Positions 1 through 7,536 of a stretch of DNA of 15,642 nucleotides are shown here, piece after piece (positions within the stretch are counted from its first letter, which is position 1; each line of letters opens with the position of its first letter). The notes beneath the pieces are model-generated. The model saw only the letters and a program-made list of their open reading frames with translations, was not told the DNA's origin and ran no database searches. This DNA comes from CAYSCS01 sp964429695 (GTDB taxonomy: Bacteria > Acidobacteriota > Aminicenantia > Aminicenantales > Aminicenantaceae). Made by a program: the position numbers and the translations under genes. The stretch is taken from NCBI GenBank assembly GCA_964429695.1, contig CAYSCS010000039.1, positions 1-15,642 of the forward strand, in the 5' to 3' direction.

Positions 1-72
1 GGGAATTTCCAAAAGGATAGGGAAGAGCTAGAGTTAGAGAGGTCTTATCAATTGGCTCATGATTACTTTTAA
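1..72 (+). CDS. Possible C-terminal end of an unidentified protein (5' end outside window)
   Basis: Frame 1 is open from the window edge for 23 codons and stops at TAA 70-72. The residues are charged and helix-like (QKDREELELERSYQLAHDYF), which looks more like a genuine C-terminus than chance translation of AT-rich DNA. A run this short is often open by accident, no family can be named, and the upstream sequence is missing. It would be transcribed in the same direction as the DUF5916 gene but is separated from it by about 750 bp. Confidence 0.35.
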   Translation, partial: GNFQKDREELELERSYQLAHDYF

Positions 73-794
73 GCAATTAAGCCTCTCAATTTTGAAGGTA
101 GAATACAAATGGATTTAACTCCATCTAGCAATTTTGGGACAATGCCTAAAATTATATATTGATTTTTTTCCCTTGTATCCTTAAGTTCAGCCTTTCAGAC
201 AATCTCAAGAGTAAAAAGAGAAGTATCGAAAAAGGGGAATTCTGACACGGCCTCACATTTTAAAGGAGTCGATTTTCTGTCCTTAAGATTTTTCATTAAG
301 ATCCAAAAGATGACTCTATTTTGCCTATTTACCAAAAAAGTCGCAAGTGTTAGAAATGAAGAAAGGGGAAAAGCTTGAAAAAAAGTTTAATTTTTATTTT
401 ATGGCTTTTCTCCAAATTACAGATTTTCTAAAAAAAATATCGCATTGAAGGGAAAAATGAATCATTCAAAAATAAAATGATAAAGGAAGTTGTTGTAAAG
501 GAATTAAGAGTTGGAAATAGATTTTACTTTTTTTTAAAAATTAAAAAAATAACCATTAGAGAAAATAAATGCCTATGGCTAATAACCCGTGACTTACCTC
601 TAAGCTTTCCTCAAGGATATCTTTGCTTTTCCCGGTAAAAGAATTATTTAGCACTAATCGAGAGATAGACTAAATTCATTTTGCACATGAAAGATTAATA
701 ATATTATGCTAACTTGGAAGGAGAAGCTCTCTGATAAGGTTTGTAGAAAAATTTCTTAATTTTATTTATATTTTACAATCAGGAAATTGACGAA
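73..794. other. AT-rich intergenic stretch without a recognisable gene
   Basis: I see no ORF of convincing length or composition on either strand. The stretch is rich in A and T runs and its frames are repeatedly interrupted. Some frames (for example around 225-345) give short protein-like runs broken by stops, which could be a decayed gene, but no family is recognisable. The only regulatory-looking site is a possible promoter near 681-710. Confidence 0.5.
681..710 (+). promoter_or_regulatory. Candidate sigma-70-type promoter for the DUF5916 gene
   Basis: TTGCAC at 681-686 resembles a -35 box. TATTAT (702-707, spacing 15) or TATGCT (705-710, spacing 18) could be the -10 box. The implied leader is roughly 100 nt. 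AT-rich DNA produces such matches by chance, so this is only a candidate. Confidence 0.3.
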
Positions 795-824
795 GTGTGC
801 CAGGAAATTTTGAGCTTTAAGAGA

Positions 825-3011
825 ATGAAGTTCTCCTCACGAATGACATTTTTGATGTTTGTTTTGATAATTTCTAAATTTCTGCGGGGTGTTCCTTCAG
901 CAGAATTTGAGATTACAGCCTTCAAAGTATTAAGCCCGATCAGGGTGGACGGAATCCTTGATGAACAGGAATGGGAGCTGGCACAAGGAATAAGTGACTT
1001 CACTCAGAGGGAGCCCAAAGAAGGAGATCCAGCCACCGAAAGAACAGAAGTGGCGGTGCTGTATGATGAGGAATTTCTCTACATTGGTGCCTTCTGTTAT
1101 GACTCTCAGCCGCAGAGAATCGTGGCTACCGAGATGAGAAGGGATGCTGAGCTCAGGCATAACGATTATTTTGAGGTCTTCCTCGATACTTTTCACGATC
1201 ACCGCAATGCCTTCTATTTTGCGACCAATCCCCTTGGTGCACGCCGTGATGCTTTGATTAGAGAAGACGGGAGCAATATAAACTGGAACTGGGATGGAAT
1301 CTGGGTTGTGAAGTCAAAGAAGACAAGAGAGGGATGGAGTGTTGAGATGGCCATTCCTTTCTCCACCCTGAGCTTCAAGAATGAAGAAGATTCTTCCTGG
1401 GGAATAAATTTTGCAAGACACATAGCACGCAAGAGAGAGGAGAGTTTCTGGTCGCCCATTTACCGCGATTTAGGTTTTTTTGGAAAATACAAAATTTCTT
1501 ATTTAGGACATCTCAAGGGTATAAAGAGCATCAAACAGAGGAAGAGAATTCAACTGATGCCTTTTGTAATTGGTGGGGGAGTTCAGGAAGAGGCACGTTC
1601 TCTAAAAGGATCGGGAGATATTGGTCTTGATTTAAGGTATCGTCTGACATCTCATCTCAGCGCCGATTTAACCCTTAATACTGATTTTGCCCAGGTTGAA
1701 GCGGACGAAGAGAAATTCAACCTCACTCGCTTCAGTCTTTTCTTTCCTGAGAAGAGAGGTTTTTTCCTCGAAAATGCAGATATTTTTCGATTTGGAGAAA
1801 GACATCGAGAACACGAACCCCCTTCCACGCTCTTTTTTTTCAGCAGGAGGATCGGGTTATCAGAGGATGGGAGGGTGATACCTATCTTAGGTGGTGCGAG
1901 AGTGACGGGGAAATGGGGAGCTTACGACATAGGACTCATGGATATAGTCACCGAGAGAACTTCTTACCTCGAGGAAGAGGAACTGGTGGAAATAGAAAGG
2001 ATTAATTTTTCCATTTTTCGGCTGAGGAGAGACTTTCTTGAAAAGTCTTCTTTAGGGTTGATGTTCCTCAGCAAGGATTCTCTGGATAGCTCAAATTTTA
2101 ATCGCGGCGCAGGAATGGATTTTAATCTTTCCCTGGGACAATCGACGAGAATTACAGGTTTCGTTGCCAGGACATCGTCCCCTGAATTAAGAAGAAGGGA
2201 CTGGGCGACCAATTTGGATTTTTCATGGGATACAGATTTCTGGACGGTTGAGGGTTCATACACAGATATTGGCGAAAATTTCAATTCCGAAATGGGGTTT
2301 GTTCCTCGGGTAGACATCAGAAAAATAAGAGCAAATTTCGGTATCGGTCCCCGTCCCAAATTCTTTAAGCTCCGTCAGATATATCTCTTCTCCCGGATTG
2401 ACTATATCGAAAATCATGAGGGTCAAGTTCAATCCCGGAATAAGATGTTGGCCATGTTCAACATTTTTCAGGACGGAAGCCACATTTTTCTCAGCTTGAG
2501 GGAAGACTATGAATTTCTTGAAGAAGAATTTGAGCTGAAGGAAGATGTTTTGATTCCTCAAGGAGAATATTCATTCACCCATCTTGGAGCTTTCTATGAA
2601 TCCGATGAGAGCAAGAATGTCTCTGTCAGAGCAGGCGGAGATTTTGGAGAATTTTACAATGGCAGCCTTTGGAGAATTGAGAGCGGAGCCTCTCTCAAAC
2701 TTTCCCCTCACCTTAACCTCGAACTAAACTACGAAAGGAATAAGTTTGACCTTCCCTTGAGTGGAGGGAATTTCGTGACAAACATCGCCTCCACAAGAAT
2801 TGTGTATTCCTTTAGCCCTGACTTTTTCGTAAAAGCTTATCTCCAGTGGAACAGTGAAGAGAATGTTTTTAGGAGTAATTTTCTTCTTCGCTGGATTTAT
2901 AAACCAGGTGCAAGCCTGTATTTAATCTACAATGAAACTAGAGAAAGGGGAGGAGTAACTCCACTCAAGGAGAGAATGTTGATGCTCAAGGTTAGTTTTC
3001 TTTTCAATTAA
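825..3011 (+). CDS. Exported DUF5916 protein with N-terminal CBM9-like domain
   Basis: The mature protein should reach the cell envelope. The N-terminus from ATG 825 has a basic n-region (MKFSSR), a hydrophobic core and a likely signal-peptidase site after VPSA. Next comes a CBM9-like beta-sandwich of about 200 residues, opening with the typical IRVDGILDEQEW. The DUF5916 region follows, with the hallmark FFPEKRGFFLENADIF (about residue 306) and FFSRRIG. The C-terminal half alternates polar and hydrophobic residues and ends in FLFN, as expected for an outer-membrane beta-barrel. About 729 residues is normal for the family. The frame is also open from GTG 795, which has a weak AGGA at 781-784. 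I prefer 825 because it gives a cleaner signal peptide. The substrate is unknown; the family is often near exported hydrolases, and here an exported peptidase follows. Confidence 0.9.
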   Translation: MKFSSRMTFLMFVLIISKFLRGVPSAEFEITAFKVLSPIRVDGILDEQEWELAQGISDFTQREPKEGDPATERTEVAVLYDEEFLYIGAFCYDSQPQRIVATEMRRDAELRHNDYFEVFLDTFHDHRNAFYFATNPLGARRDALIREDGSNINWNWDGIWVVKSKKTREGWSVEMAIPFSTLSFKNEEDSSWGINFARHIARKREESFWSPIYRDLGFFGKYKISYLGHLKGIKSIKQRKRIQLMPFVIGGGVQEEARSLKGSGDIGLDLRYRLTSHLSADLTLNTDFAQVEADEEKFNLTRFSLFFPEKRGFFLENADIFRFGERHREHEPPSTLFFFSRRIGLSEDGRVIPILGGARVTGKWGAYDIGLMDIVTERTSYLEEEELVEIERINFSIFRLRRDFLEKSSLGLMFLSKDSLDSSNFNRGAGMDFNLSLGQSTRITGFVARTSSPELRRRDWATNLDFSWDTDFWTVEGSYTDIGENFNSEMGFVPRVDIRKIRANFGIGPRPKFFKLRQIYLFSRIDYIENHEGQVQSRNKMLAMFNIFQDGSHIFLSLREDYEFLEEEFELKEDVLIPQGEYSFTHLGAFYESDESKNVSVRAGGDFGEFYNGSLWRIESGASLKLSPHLNLELNYERNKFDLPLSGGNFVTNIASTRIVYSFSPDFFVKAYLQWNSEENVFRSNFLLRWIYKPGASLYLIYNETRERGGVTPLKERMLMLKVSFLFN

Positions 3012-3045
3012 TAGTTTCTGAAAAGAGAAAAATATCAGGGAGGCT

Positions 3046-3336
3046 TTGGACCTTGAAAGAGGTACCTATTTAAGCCTTTCCAGCCGAGAAGCTAAGGCTA
3101 AGAATTTAAATAGCCTAGAAAGCAATAATTTAGGGAAGAATGGGAAAGGAAAGTGTTTTTTGTCGCAGGTTGAAGGCTCGTTAAGGGAGGTAGTGAGCAA
3201 AGCCAGGCGGGAACAAAATCTAGATTCTTTTGTGAAGGCTCTGCTCCCTCATCTCCTGAAGGGACGTAAACCCTGTATCCGTGTTGGATGGGATTAAAGG
3301 AGAGTTTGGTCATTTCCTCACCCCGTGGAGGTTTTT
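3046..3336 (+). ncRNA. Candidate structured RNA ending in an intrinsic terminator
   Basis: The gap between the DUF5916 and M28 genes holds a series of hairpins. They are ACCT/AGGT at 3050-3063, AGGCTA/TAGCCT at 3095-3116, a long imperfect helix with arms 3186-3204 and 3237-3256, and CCC(TGT)ATCC/GGATGGG at 3271-3292. A terminator follows. The long helix has about 18 pairs with two mismatches and one bulge, and an inner CAAAA/TTTTG stem. GCAGGTT (3165-3171) could also pair with AACCCTG near 3269-3275, giving a rod with an internal bubble instead of the 3271-3292 hairpin. No known RNA family (RNase P, tmRNA, SRP) matches by eye. It could equally be a structured 3' UTR of the DUF5916 mRNA. The 5' boundary is a guess. 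Confidence 0.4.
3316..3336 (+). terminator. Rho-independent terminator upstream of the M28 gene
   Basis: CCTCAC (3316-3321), a CCC loop and GTGGAGG (3325-3331) form a stem of six pairs with one bulged G, followed at once by TTTTT and further T-rich sequence. It would end plus-strand transcripts from the DUF5916 gene or the candidate RNA before the next promoter. Confidence 0.6.
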
Positions 3337-3342
3337 AATTAA

Positions 3343-3371
3343 TTTTATTTCTCCTTTAATTTAGCTATAAT
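3343..3371 (+). promoter_or_regulatory. Promoter for the M28 peptidase gene
   Basis: A perfect TATAAT lies at 3366-3371, about 35 bp before the GTG start. The -35 region at 17 bp spacing (TTTTAT, 3343-3348) is a poor match. The position just after a terminator and just before a strong GGGAGG ribosome site makes the -10 box credible. Confidence 0.5.
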
Positions 3372-3406
3372 AATTCGCTCAAAAAGTAAGAGAAGGGAGG
3401 TATGAG

Positions 3407-5749
3407 GTGAGAAGATTACTCGTTATGTGCTTCATCATTTTCTTCTCGATTTCATCCCCTTTTGCGAAAGAGAAAAAGAAGAGTTTTGAGGTTCAATCCG
3501 CATTAAGTTATATCCGAGACCTTTCCTCAGATTCAATGCTCGGAAGAAAAAGCGGGCAAAGGGGAGGAGGGCTCGCAGAGGAATATGTGGCTTTAAAGTT
3601 TAAAGAGTGGGGTCTTGAACCTGGAGGAGAGAACGGGACTTATTTTCAGAAAATTCAAATGGAGTACTGGAACTTGGAGGAGGGAGTGGTCATGGAGATA
3701 GTCTCAGGGAGAGAAAGAAGGAGTTTTTATCATGGGGAAGAATGGAGGGTGGAGAAGTTTTCTGGTTCTGCTCACCTAATGGAAGAAATTGTTTTTGTGG
3801 GTTATGGGATTAATGCTTATGAAGGTAAGTATGATGATTATCAGGGAGTTGATTTAAAGGGGAAAATTGCTCTTCTTTCTGTAGATATTCCAGAGAAACT
3901 CAGGTCAAGACTCAAGGAAGAGACGATAGAAACAGGTCTTGAGGAGAGGATTCTTGCGGCGCGAAAAAGGGGAGCTTCCGGGGTGATGCTTTTCAGACAG
4001 GAAGGAGAAGAGGCTGGTTATTTTAGGTTAAGGTTGAAGAAGGATGTTTTTGACCCAAACTTCTTTATTGTCTCAGTCGAGAAGAAGGTCACAGATTTCA
4101 TTTTCAAGGATCTCTCTCTTGAGCTTCGTTACCTTTTAAGAGAGATTGAAGAAAAAGGTTCTCCATTCTCGATTGAAACTGGGGTTGAGGCTTTTCTCTC
4201 CTTTAAGACTGATTTTGATGAAAAGAGGGAGGCTAGAAATGTTCTGGCTAAGATCACGGGGAATGATGAAAAGATGAGAAATGAGTATCTCATTCTCGGA
4301 GCTCATCTTGACCATCTGGGAAGAAATCCCTTGGGTGAGGTAATGAATGGTGCAAACGATAACGCTTCGGGTACGGCTGTGGTGATGGAGGTGGCAAGGG
4401 TTTTAAACACAAATCGCTCTCAATTCAAGAGGACAATCATTTTCGCTCTTTGGGCAGGGGAGGAACAGGGGCTTCTCGGTTCTAAATATTATGTGGAACA
4501 TCCACTTTTCCCCCTGGAGAAGACAATTGTCTATCTTAACCTGGATATGGTTGGACAGGGAAAGGAGGCTCTCAATTTCTGGGGCGAATACTATGGACCT
4601 CAGATATGGCGTATTCTAAAGGAAAGGCTTCCCCACAAAATTCTGGAAAGAATAAAACCAGGTCGCGGCGGGCCGGGCGGTTCTGACCACACTCCTTTTT
4701 TGATGGAAGGGATCCAGGCCTTTGCTCTCATGAGCGATGGCTATCATCTAAAATATCATCAGAGCCGTGATGATTTTGATTTGATTCGACCCGAAGTGCT
4801 AAGGATTAGTGGCGAATTTGTTACGCAGGCTTTAGAAATTCTTTCTTCAGAACCCGAAGATTTTTTCACTCCCCCTAGAAAAGAGACCTTCTATCTTAAG
4901 TATCAGGACCTCATTAACCACAGATTTTTGTCACTCGAAACTTTCATCGCAGAACATTTCAGAGAAAGAGACTCTCATGTCGACATCCAGCTTGTGACTC
5001 TTCAGGGAAAGGGGGAAGAAAGAGGAGATATGCTCAGGATAGAGATACTGAAAAAGTTTCTTAATTCTTATGCCCAAATTGAAAAAAGCGAGGGACTTTC
5101 CCTCTATTCATCATCAGGGAAGATTAAGAGTGAGATTAGGATGGGGAAGACAACCATCATCCCGGGAGTGAAGAATATCGAGGTTTTTAGGGATGAACCA
5201 GAATGGGCAAGCTTATTTTCAAAGGTGGGTGTAATCTTTGTCTTTCTCGATGATGCTGAGAATTTCTTTGAGGAGAAAGGCTTGAACGAGAAAGGGAAGG
5301 AAGTTCTAAGTTCGCTTTTTTCAGCATCGCTCCTTCTTATTTTAAAGAATTTTGAGAGTCAAGAAATTCAAAGAATATACGATGAATTTAGTAAACCGAT
5401 AGTAATACTAGATGATAATTTACCCGATCAAAGCCTGATTGAAAAAATAAAGAAGACAAAATCTGCTCTCGGTCTTATTATGAAAGAAGGAGAAGGGCCC
5501 CTGGAATTTTTCGAAAAATTAGATAAGGCAAAAAGTTTGCTGGGGAGTGAATTTCTCTTCATTTCCAATGAAAAATGTCTCTGGAATGAGGAAGGAAAGA
5601 AAAGGATGCTTGCCTTAATCTCCGAGCTTTTGAAGGCAGGGTATTCAAGAGAAGATTTTTCAAACCTTTTTTCTGAGACTTTCCTGAGAGTCTTGAGGGA
5701 AGCAAGAGGTGAGGCTCAACCAGAGAGGATGCCTTTTATCCCCTTTTAA
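3407..5749 (+). CDS. Exported M28 zinc peptidase fused to a degenerate M19-dipeptidase-like domain
   Basis: GTG 3407 is preceded by GGGAGG with 6 nt spacing and starts a signal peptide (MRRLLVMCFIIFFSISSPFA). Residues of roughly 25-285 hold the outer part of an M28 peptidase with an inserted PA-type domain (EEIVFVGYG... and KGKIALLSVD). Residues of about 286-475 form the catalytic M28 core. The expected metal ligands are present: H300 (AHLDHLG), D318 (NGANDNASG), E352/E353 (AGEEQG), D380 (NLDMVG) and H451 (YHQSRDD). Family members cleave N-terminal residues or small peptides outside the cytoplasm. The remaining 270 or so residues are unusual. They follow the order of M19 membrane dipeptidases, including a GLNEKGKEVL helix, KPIVI and the closing GYSREDFSNLFSETFLRVLREA. 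The M19 metal-binding His, Glu and Asp positions are absent. It lies upstream of pgsB in the same direction, so it may process the pgs product or other envelope peptides (inference). Confidence 0.9.
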   Translation: MRRLLVMCFIIFFSISSPFAKEKKKSFEVQSALSYIRDLSSDSMLGRKSGQRGGGLAEEYVALKFKEWGLEPGGENGTYFQKIQMEYWNLEEGVVMEIVSGRERRSFYHGEEWRVEKFSGSAHLMEEIVFVGYGINAYEGKYDDYQGVDLKGKIALLSVDIPEKLRSRLKEETIETGLEERILAARKRGASGVMLFRQEGEEAGYFRLRLKKDVFDPNFFIVSVEKKVTDFIFKDLSLELRYLLREIEEKGSPFSIETGVEAFLSFKTDFDEKREARNVLAKITGNDEKMRNEYLILGAHLDHLGRNPLGEVMNGANDNASGTAVVMEVARVLNTNRSQFKRTIIFALWAGEEQGLLGSKYYVEHPLFPLEKTIVYLNLDMVGQGKEALNFWGEYYGPQIWRILKERLPHKILERIKPGRGGPGGSDHTPFLMEGIQAFALMSDGYHLKYHQSRDDFDLIRPEVLRISGEFVTQALEILSSEPEDFFTPPRKETFYLKYQDLINHRFLSLETFIAEHFRERDSHVDIQLVTLQGKGEERGDMLRIEILKKFLNSYAQIEKSEGLSLYSSSGKIKSEIRMGKTTIIPGVKNIEVFRDEPEWASLFSKVGVIFVFLDDAENFFEEKGLNEKGKEVLSSLFSASLLLILKNFESQEIQRIYDEFSKPIVILDDNLPDQSLIEKIKKTKSALGLIMKEGEGPLEFFEKLDKAKSLLGSEFLFISNEKCLWNEEGKKRMLALISELLKAGYSREDFSNLFSETFLRVLREARGEAQPERMPFIPF

Positions 5750-5817
5750 GAAGGTCTGAGCAAGGCTCATAGCTCGCGAAAGCCAAAGGAAGTTGTAAGA
5801 AAAAAAAGAAGGACGTC

Positions 5818-5856
5818 ATGGCTCTTCAAAAAATATCTGAAGGAGGTCATTCATAA
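5818..5856 (+). CDS. Possible 12-residue leader ORF overlapping the pgsB start region
   Basis: ATG 5818 follows AAGAAGGA with 4 nt spacing and encodes MALQKISEGGHS, ending at TAA 5854-5856. The TAA overlaps the in-frame ATA (5853-5855) that is the best-placed start for pgsB, giving an ATAA overlap comparable to the common ATGA coupling. The pgsB ribosome site AGGAGG lies inside this ORF, so translating ribosomes would end right at the pgsB start. It may instead be a chance ORF. Confidence 0.3.
   Translation: MALQKISEGGHS
5841..5855 (+). promoter_or_regulatory. Strong ribosome binding site facing an ATA triplet at the pgsB start
   Basis: AGGAGG at 5841-5846 is followed by TCATTC and then ATA AGC GAA ATT TAT in the pgsB frame. 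No ATG, GTG or TTG in that frame lies at a usable distance; the next is TTG 5883, 36 nt beyond the site. The site also lies within the 12-codon leader ORF. Confidence 0.6.
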
Positions 5857-5882
5857 GCGAAATTTATCTCCTCGGCGTCTGC

Positions 5883-7046
5883 TTGATTAGCTTTATTATT
5901 TACCTCTTTATTGAGCATCTTATTGTCATTCGCAGGGTAAGACGCATACCTCTCAGGATTTGTGTTACGGGGACAAGGGGAAAGTCAAGCCTTACTCGCC
6001 TCCTTGCTGCTTCGTTAAGAGAAGAGGGGTTCGAGGTGATTGGCAAGACCACAGGCTCTAGAGCAAAGGTCATCTTCCCCGATGGAAGGGAAAAGGAAAT
6101 AACTCGTCATGGGCCGGCCTCCCTACTTGAAGTCAGGAATTTCCTTAAGCTTGCTTCGAGACTTAGAGTCAAGGCTTTTGTTGCAGAATTGATGAGCATC
6201 CATCCTGAATCTCTCCTTACAGAAAGCCTCGGATTTTTAAAACCGAATTATCTTCTCATCACCAACATAAGGTTCGACCACACAGAAGAAATGGGTTCTT
6301 CGGAGGAGGAAATCGCCGAATGCTTCGCCTCTGCTATCACCGAAAACTCAACAGTCATGCTTCTTGAAGAGGAATTCTCCCCTCTGCTTGAGGAGAGGGC
6401 GAGGAAAATGAAGGCGAGAGTGATTAAGATTCCCTTAAATATCTTCAATACCGAATATGAAAAGTTCAAGCCCAGTTTCCTGGAATTTAAGGAGAATCTG
6501 GCGCTTGCCCTGGGTTTAATGGAATTTTTGGGAATAAAAAAGGAGAAAGCGTTGCGAGCGATGGAGAATGCTACTCCCGATTTCGGCTCTCTTCGTGTCT
6601 GGGAGGCTCGGCTTCCAGAACCCTCCCCAAAGTTTTATTTTGTGAATGTGTTTGCAGCCAATGACACTCTCTCCACAAGAATTGCACTTTCAAGGATTCC
6701 TCAAGCTTTTTTCAACAAGAAGAGGATAATCGGAATCCTCAACCTTCGCCCTGATAGAGGAGAAAGAACCGTTCAATGGGCAAAAGCAATAAGAGAGGGA
6801 GTCTTTCCAGAAATAAAGGAAATCTGGGTTAATGGAATTCATTCTCACGCCTTCACCCGAATGCTCGGTGCGATGAAAGATATCAGGCTAAGAAGAGTAA
6901 AGGAGAAATCTGCACAAGAATTGATGAGCGCTCTTTTCAGAAAGGTGGCAGAGAATACAGTGATTGTGGGGATGGGAAACATCAAGGGACTGGGGAGTGA
7001 GCTTGTTGAGTTCTGGGAGGAAAAGGGAGTGCCCTATGGCTTATGA
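5883..7046 (+). CDS. pgsB: Poly-gamma-glutamate synthase subunit PgsB/CapB
   Basis: This is a membrane-anchored, ATP-dependent Mur-ligase-like amide ligase that joins glutamate (or a similar residue) into a gamma-linked chain. After an N-terminal membrane segment and RRVRRIP come the P-loop GTRGKSSLTRLL, then KTTGSRAKVIFPDG. Further family blocks are LMSIHPE, LLITNIRFDHTEEMG, VFAANDTLSTR and LNLRPDRGERT, all in the family order. At 387 residues it is close to Bacillus PgsB (about 393). The coordinate given is the first conventional start codon, TTG 5883, but that codon has no ribosome site. A perfect AGGAGG (5841-5846) sits 6 nt before an in-frame ATA at 5853. Starting there adds ten residues (beginning SEIYLLGVCL) that complete the transmembrane helix, so the true start is probably 5853. 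The gene overlaps pgsC by 11 bp. Confidence 0.93.
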   Translation: MISFIIYLFIEHLIVIRRVRRIPLRICVTGTRGKSSLTRLLAASLREEGFEVIGKTTGSRAKVIFPDGREKEITRHGPASLLEVRNFLKLASRLRVKAFVAELMSIHPESLLTESLGFLKPNYLLITNIRFDHTEEMGSSEEEIAECFASAITENSTVMLLEEEFSPLLEERARKMKARVIKIPLNIFNTEYEKFKPSFLEFKENLALALGLMEFLGIKKEKALRAMENATPDFGSLRVWEARLPEPSPKFYFVNVFAANDTLSTRIALSRIPQAFFNKKRIIGILNLRPDRGERTVQWAKAIREGVFPEIKEIWVNGIHSHAFTRMLGAMKDIRLRRVKEKSAQELMSALFRKVAENTVIVGMGNIKGLGSELVEFWEEKGVPYGL

Positions 7047-7482
7047 AACTATTTTTGTTGGCCTTCTTCTTTCTGTTTTTTTCATCGAAGCCTTCGGCAT
7101 CTATCCAGGAGGCATCATAGTTCCAGCCTATTTTGCCCTTTACCTGGATGAGCCGCTGCGGATGGGTGTAACCATTCTCGCTGCCTTCATGAGCCTCTTG
7201 AGTTACAGATTACTCTCTCGTTTCCTCATCCTCTTCGGGAAGAGAAGGTTTGTGACCTTCATTCTCCTGGGGGCCCTCTTTTCCGAGCTCTGGTCTTTGC
7301 TCATTCCTCATCTCTCGAGCGACCCTTTAGGATTGAGGACCATCGGCTGGCTAATACCCGGATTACTCGCCAACAATCTAGAGAAACAGAAAATGGGAAT
7401 TACCCTTGCTTCTCTTTTTGTTGTAGCCAGCGCCACATATTTTCTCATTCGCTTGATTTCCTGGATAAAGCCCTTTTCATGA
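7036..7482 (+). CDS. pgsC: Poly-gamma-glutamate synthesis membrane protein PgsC/CapC
   Basis: This small integral membrane protein of 148 residues (Bacillus PgsC is about 149) pairs with PgsB in the polymer synthase. The opening MAYETIFVGLLLSVFFIEAF, the GIYPGGIIVPAYFAL block and four or five hydrophobic helices are typical of the family. The frame is open upstream to 6964, but ATG 7036 is the right start. It begins the conserved N-terminus, overlaps the end of pgsB by 11 bp and has a purine-rich GGGAGG-like site just upstream. That overlap suggests translational coupling and a fixed PgsB:PgsC ratio. Confidence 0.93.
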   Translation: MAYETIFVGLLLSVFFIEAFGIYPGGIIVPAYFALYLDEPLRMGVTILAAFMSLLSYRLLSRFLILFGKRRFVTFILLGALFSELWSLLIPHLSSDPLGLRTIGWLIPGLLANNLEKQKMGITLASLFVVASATYFLIRLISWIKPFS

Positions 7483-7536
7483 ACGAATGACTTTTTCACT
7501 AAATGGCAAAAACATGAGCAAACAGGAAAGCATCAA

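Noticed and set aside
225..345. Protein-like stretches in the left gap, considered as a decayed transposase
   Set aside because: Repeated stops, no catalytic motif and no flanking repeats that I can see; similarity to any family is only impressionistic.
3046..3297. 83-codon ORF starting at TTG after GGGAGG
   Set aside because: The ribosome-site match is good, but the protein shows no recognisable domain. The coding interpretation also conflicts with the long helix and hairpins that run through it, which explain the sequence better as RNA. It stays possible but unsupported.
5757..5769. TGAGC-AAG-GCTCA hairpin after the M28 gene, considered as a terminator
   Set aside because: Five pairs with no T-run after it, so it does not separate the M28 gene from pgsB.
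6964..7035. Longer N-terminus for pgsC from an upstream ATG
   Set aside because: The added residues (MWGWETSRDWGV...) are out-of-frame translation of the pgsB end. The family N-terminus begins at ATG 7036, with a ribosome site close by.
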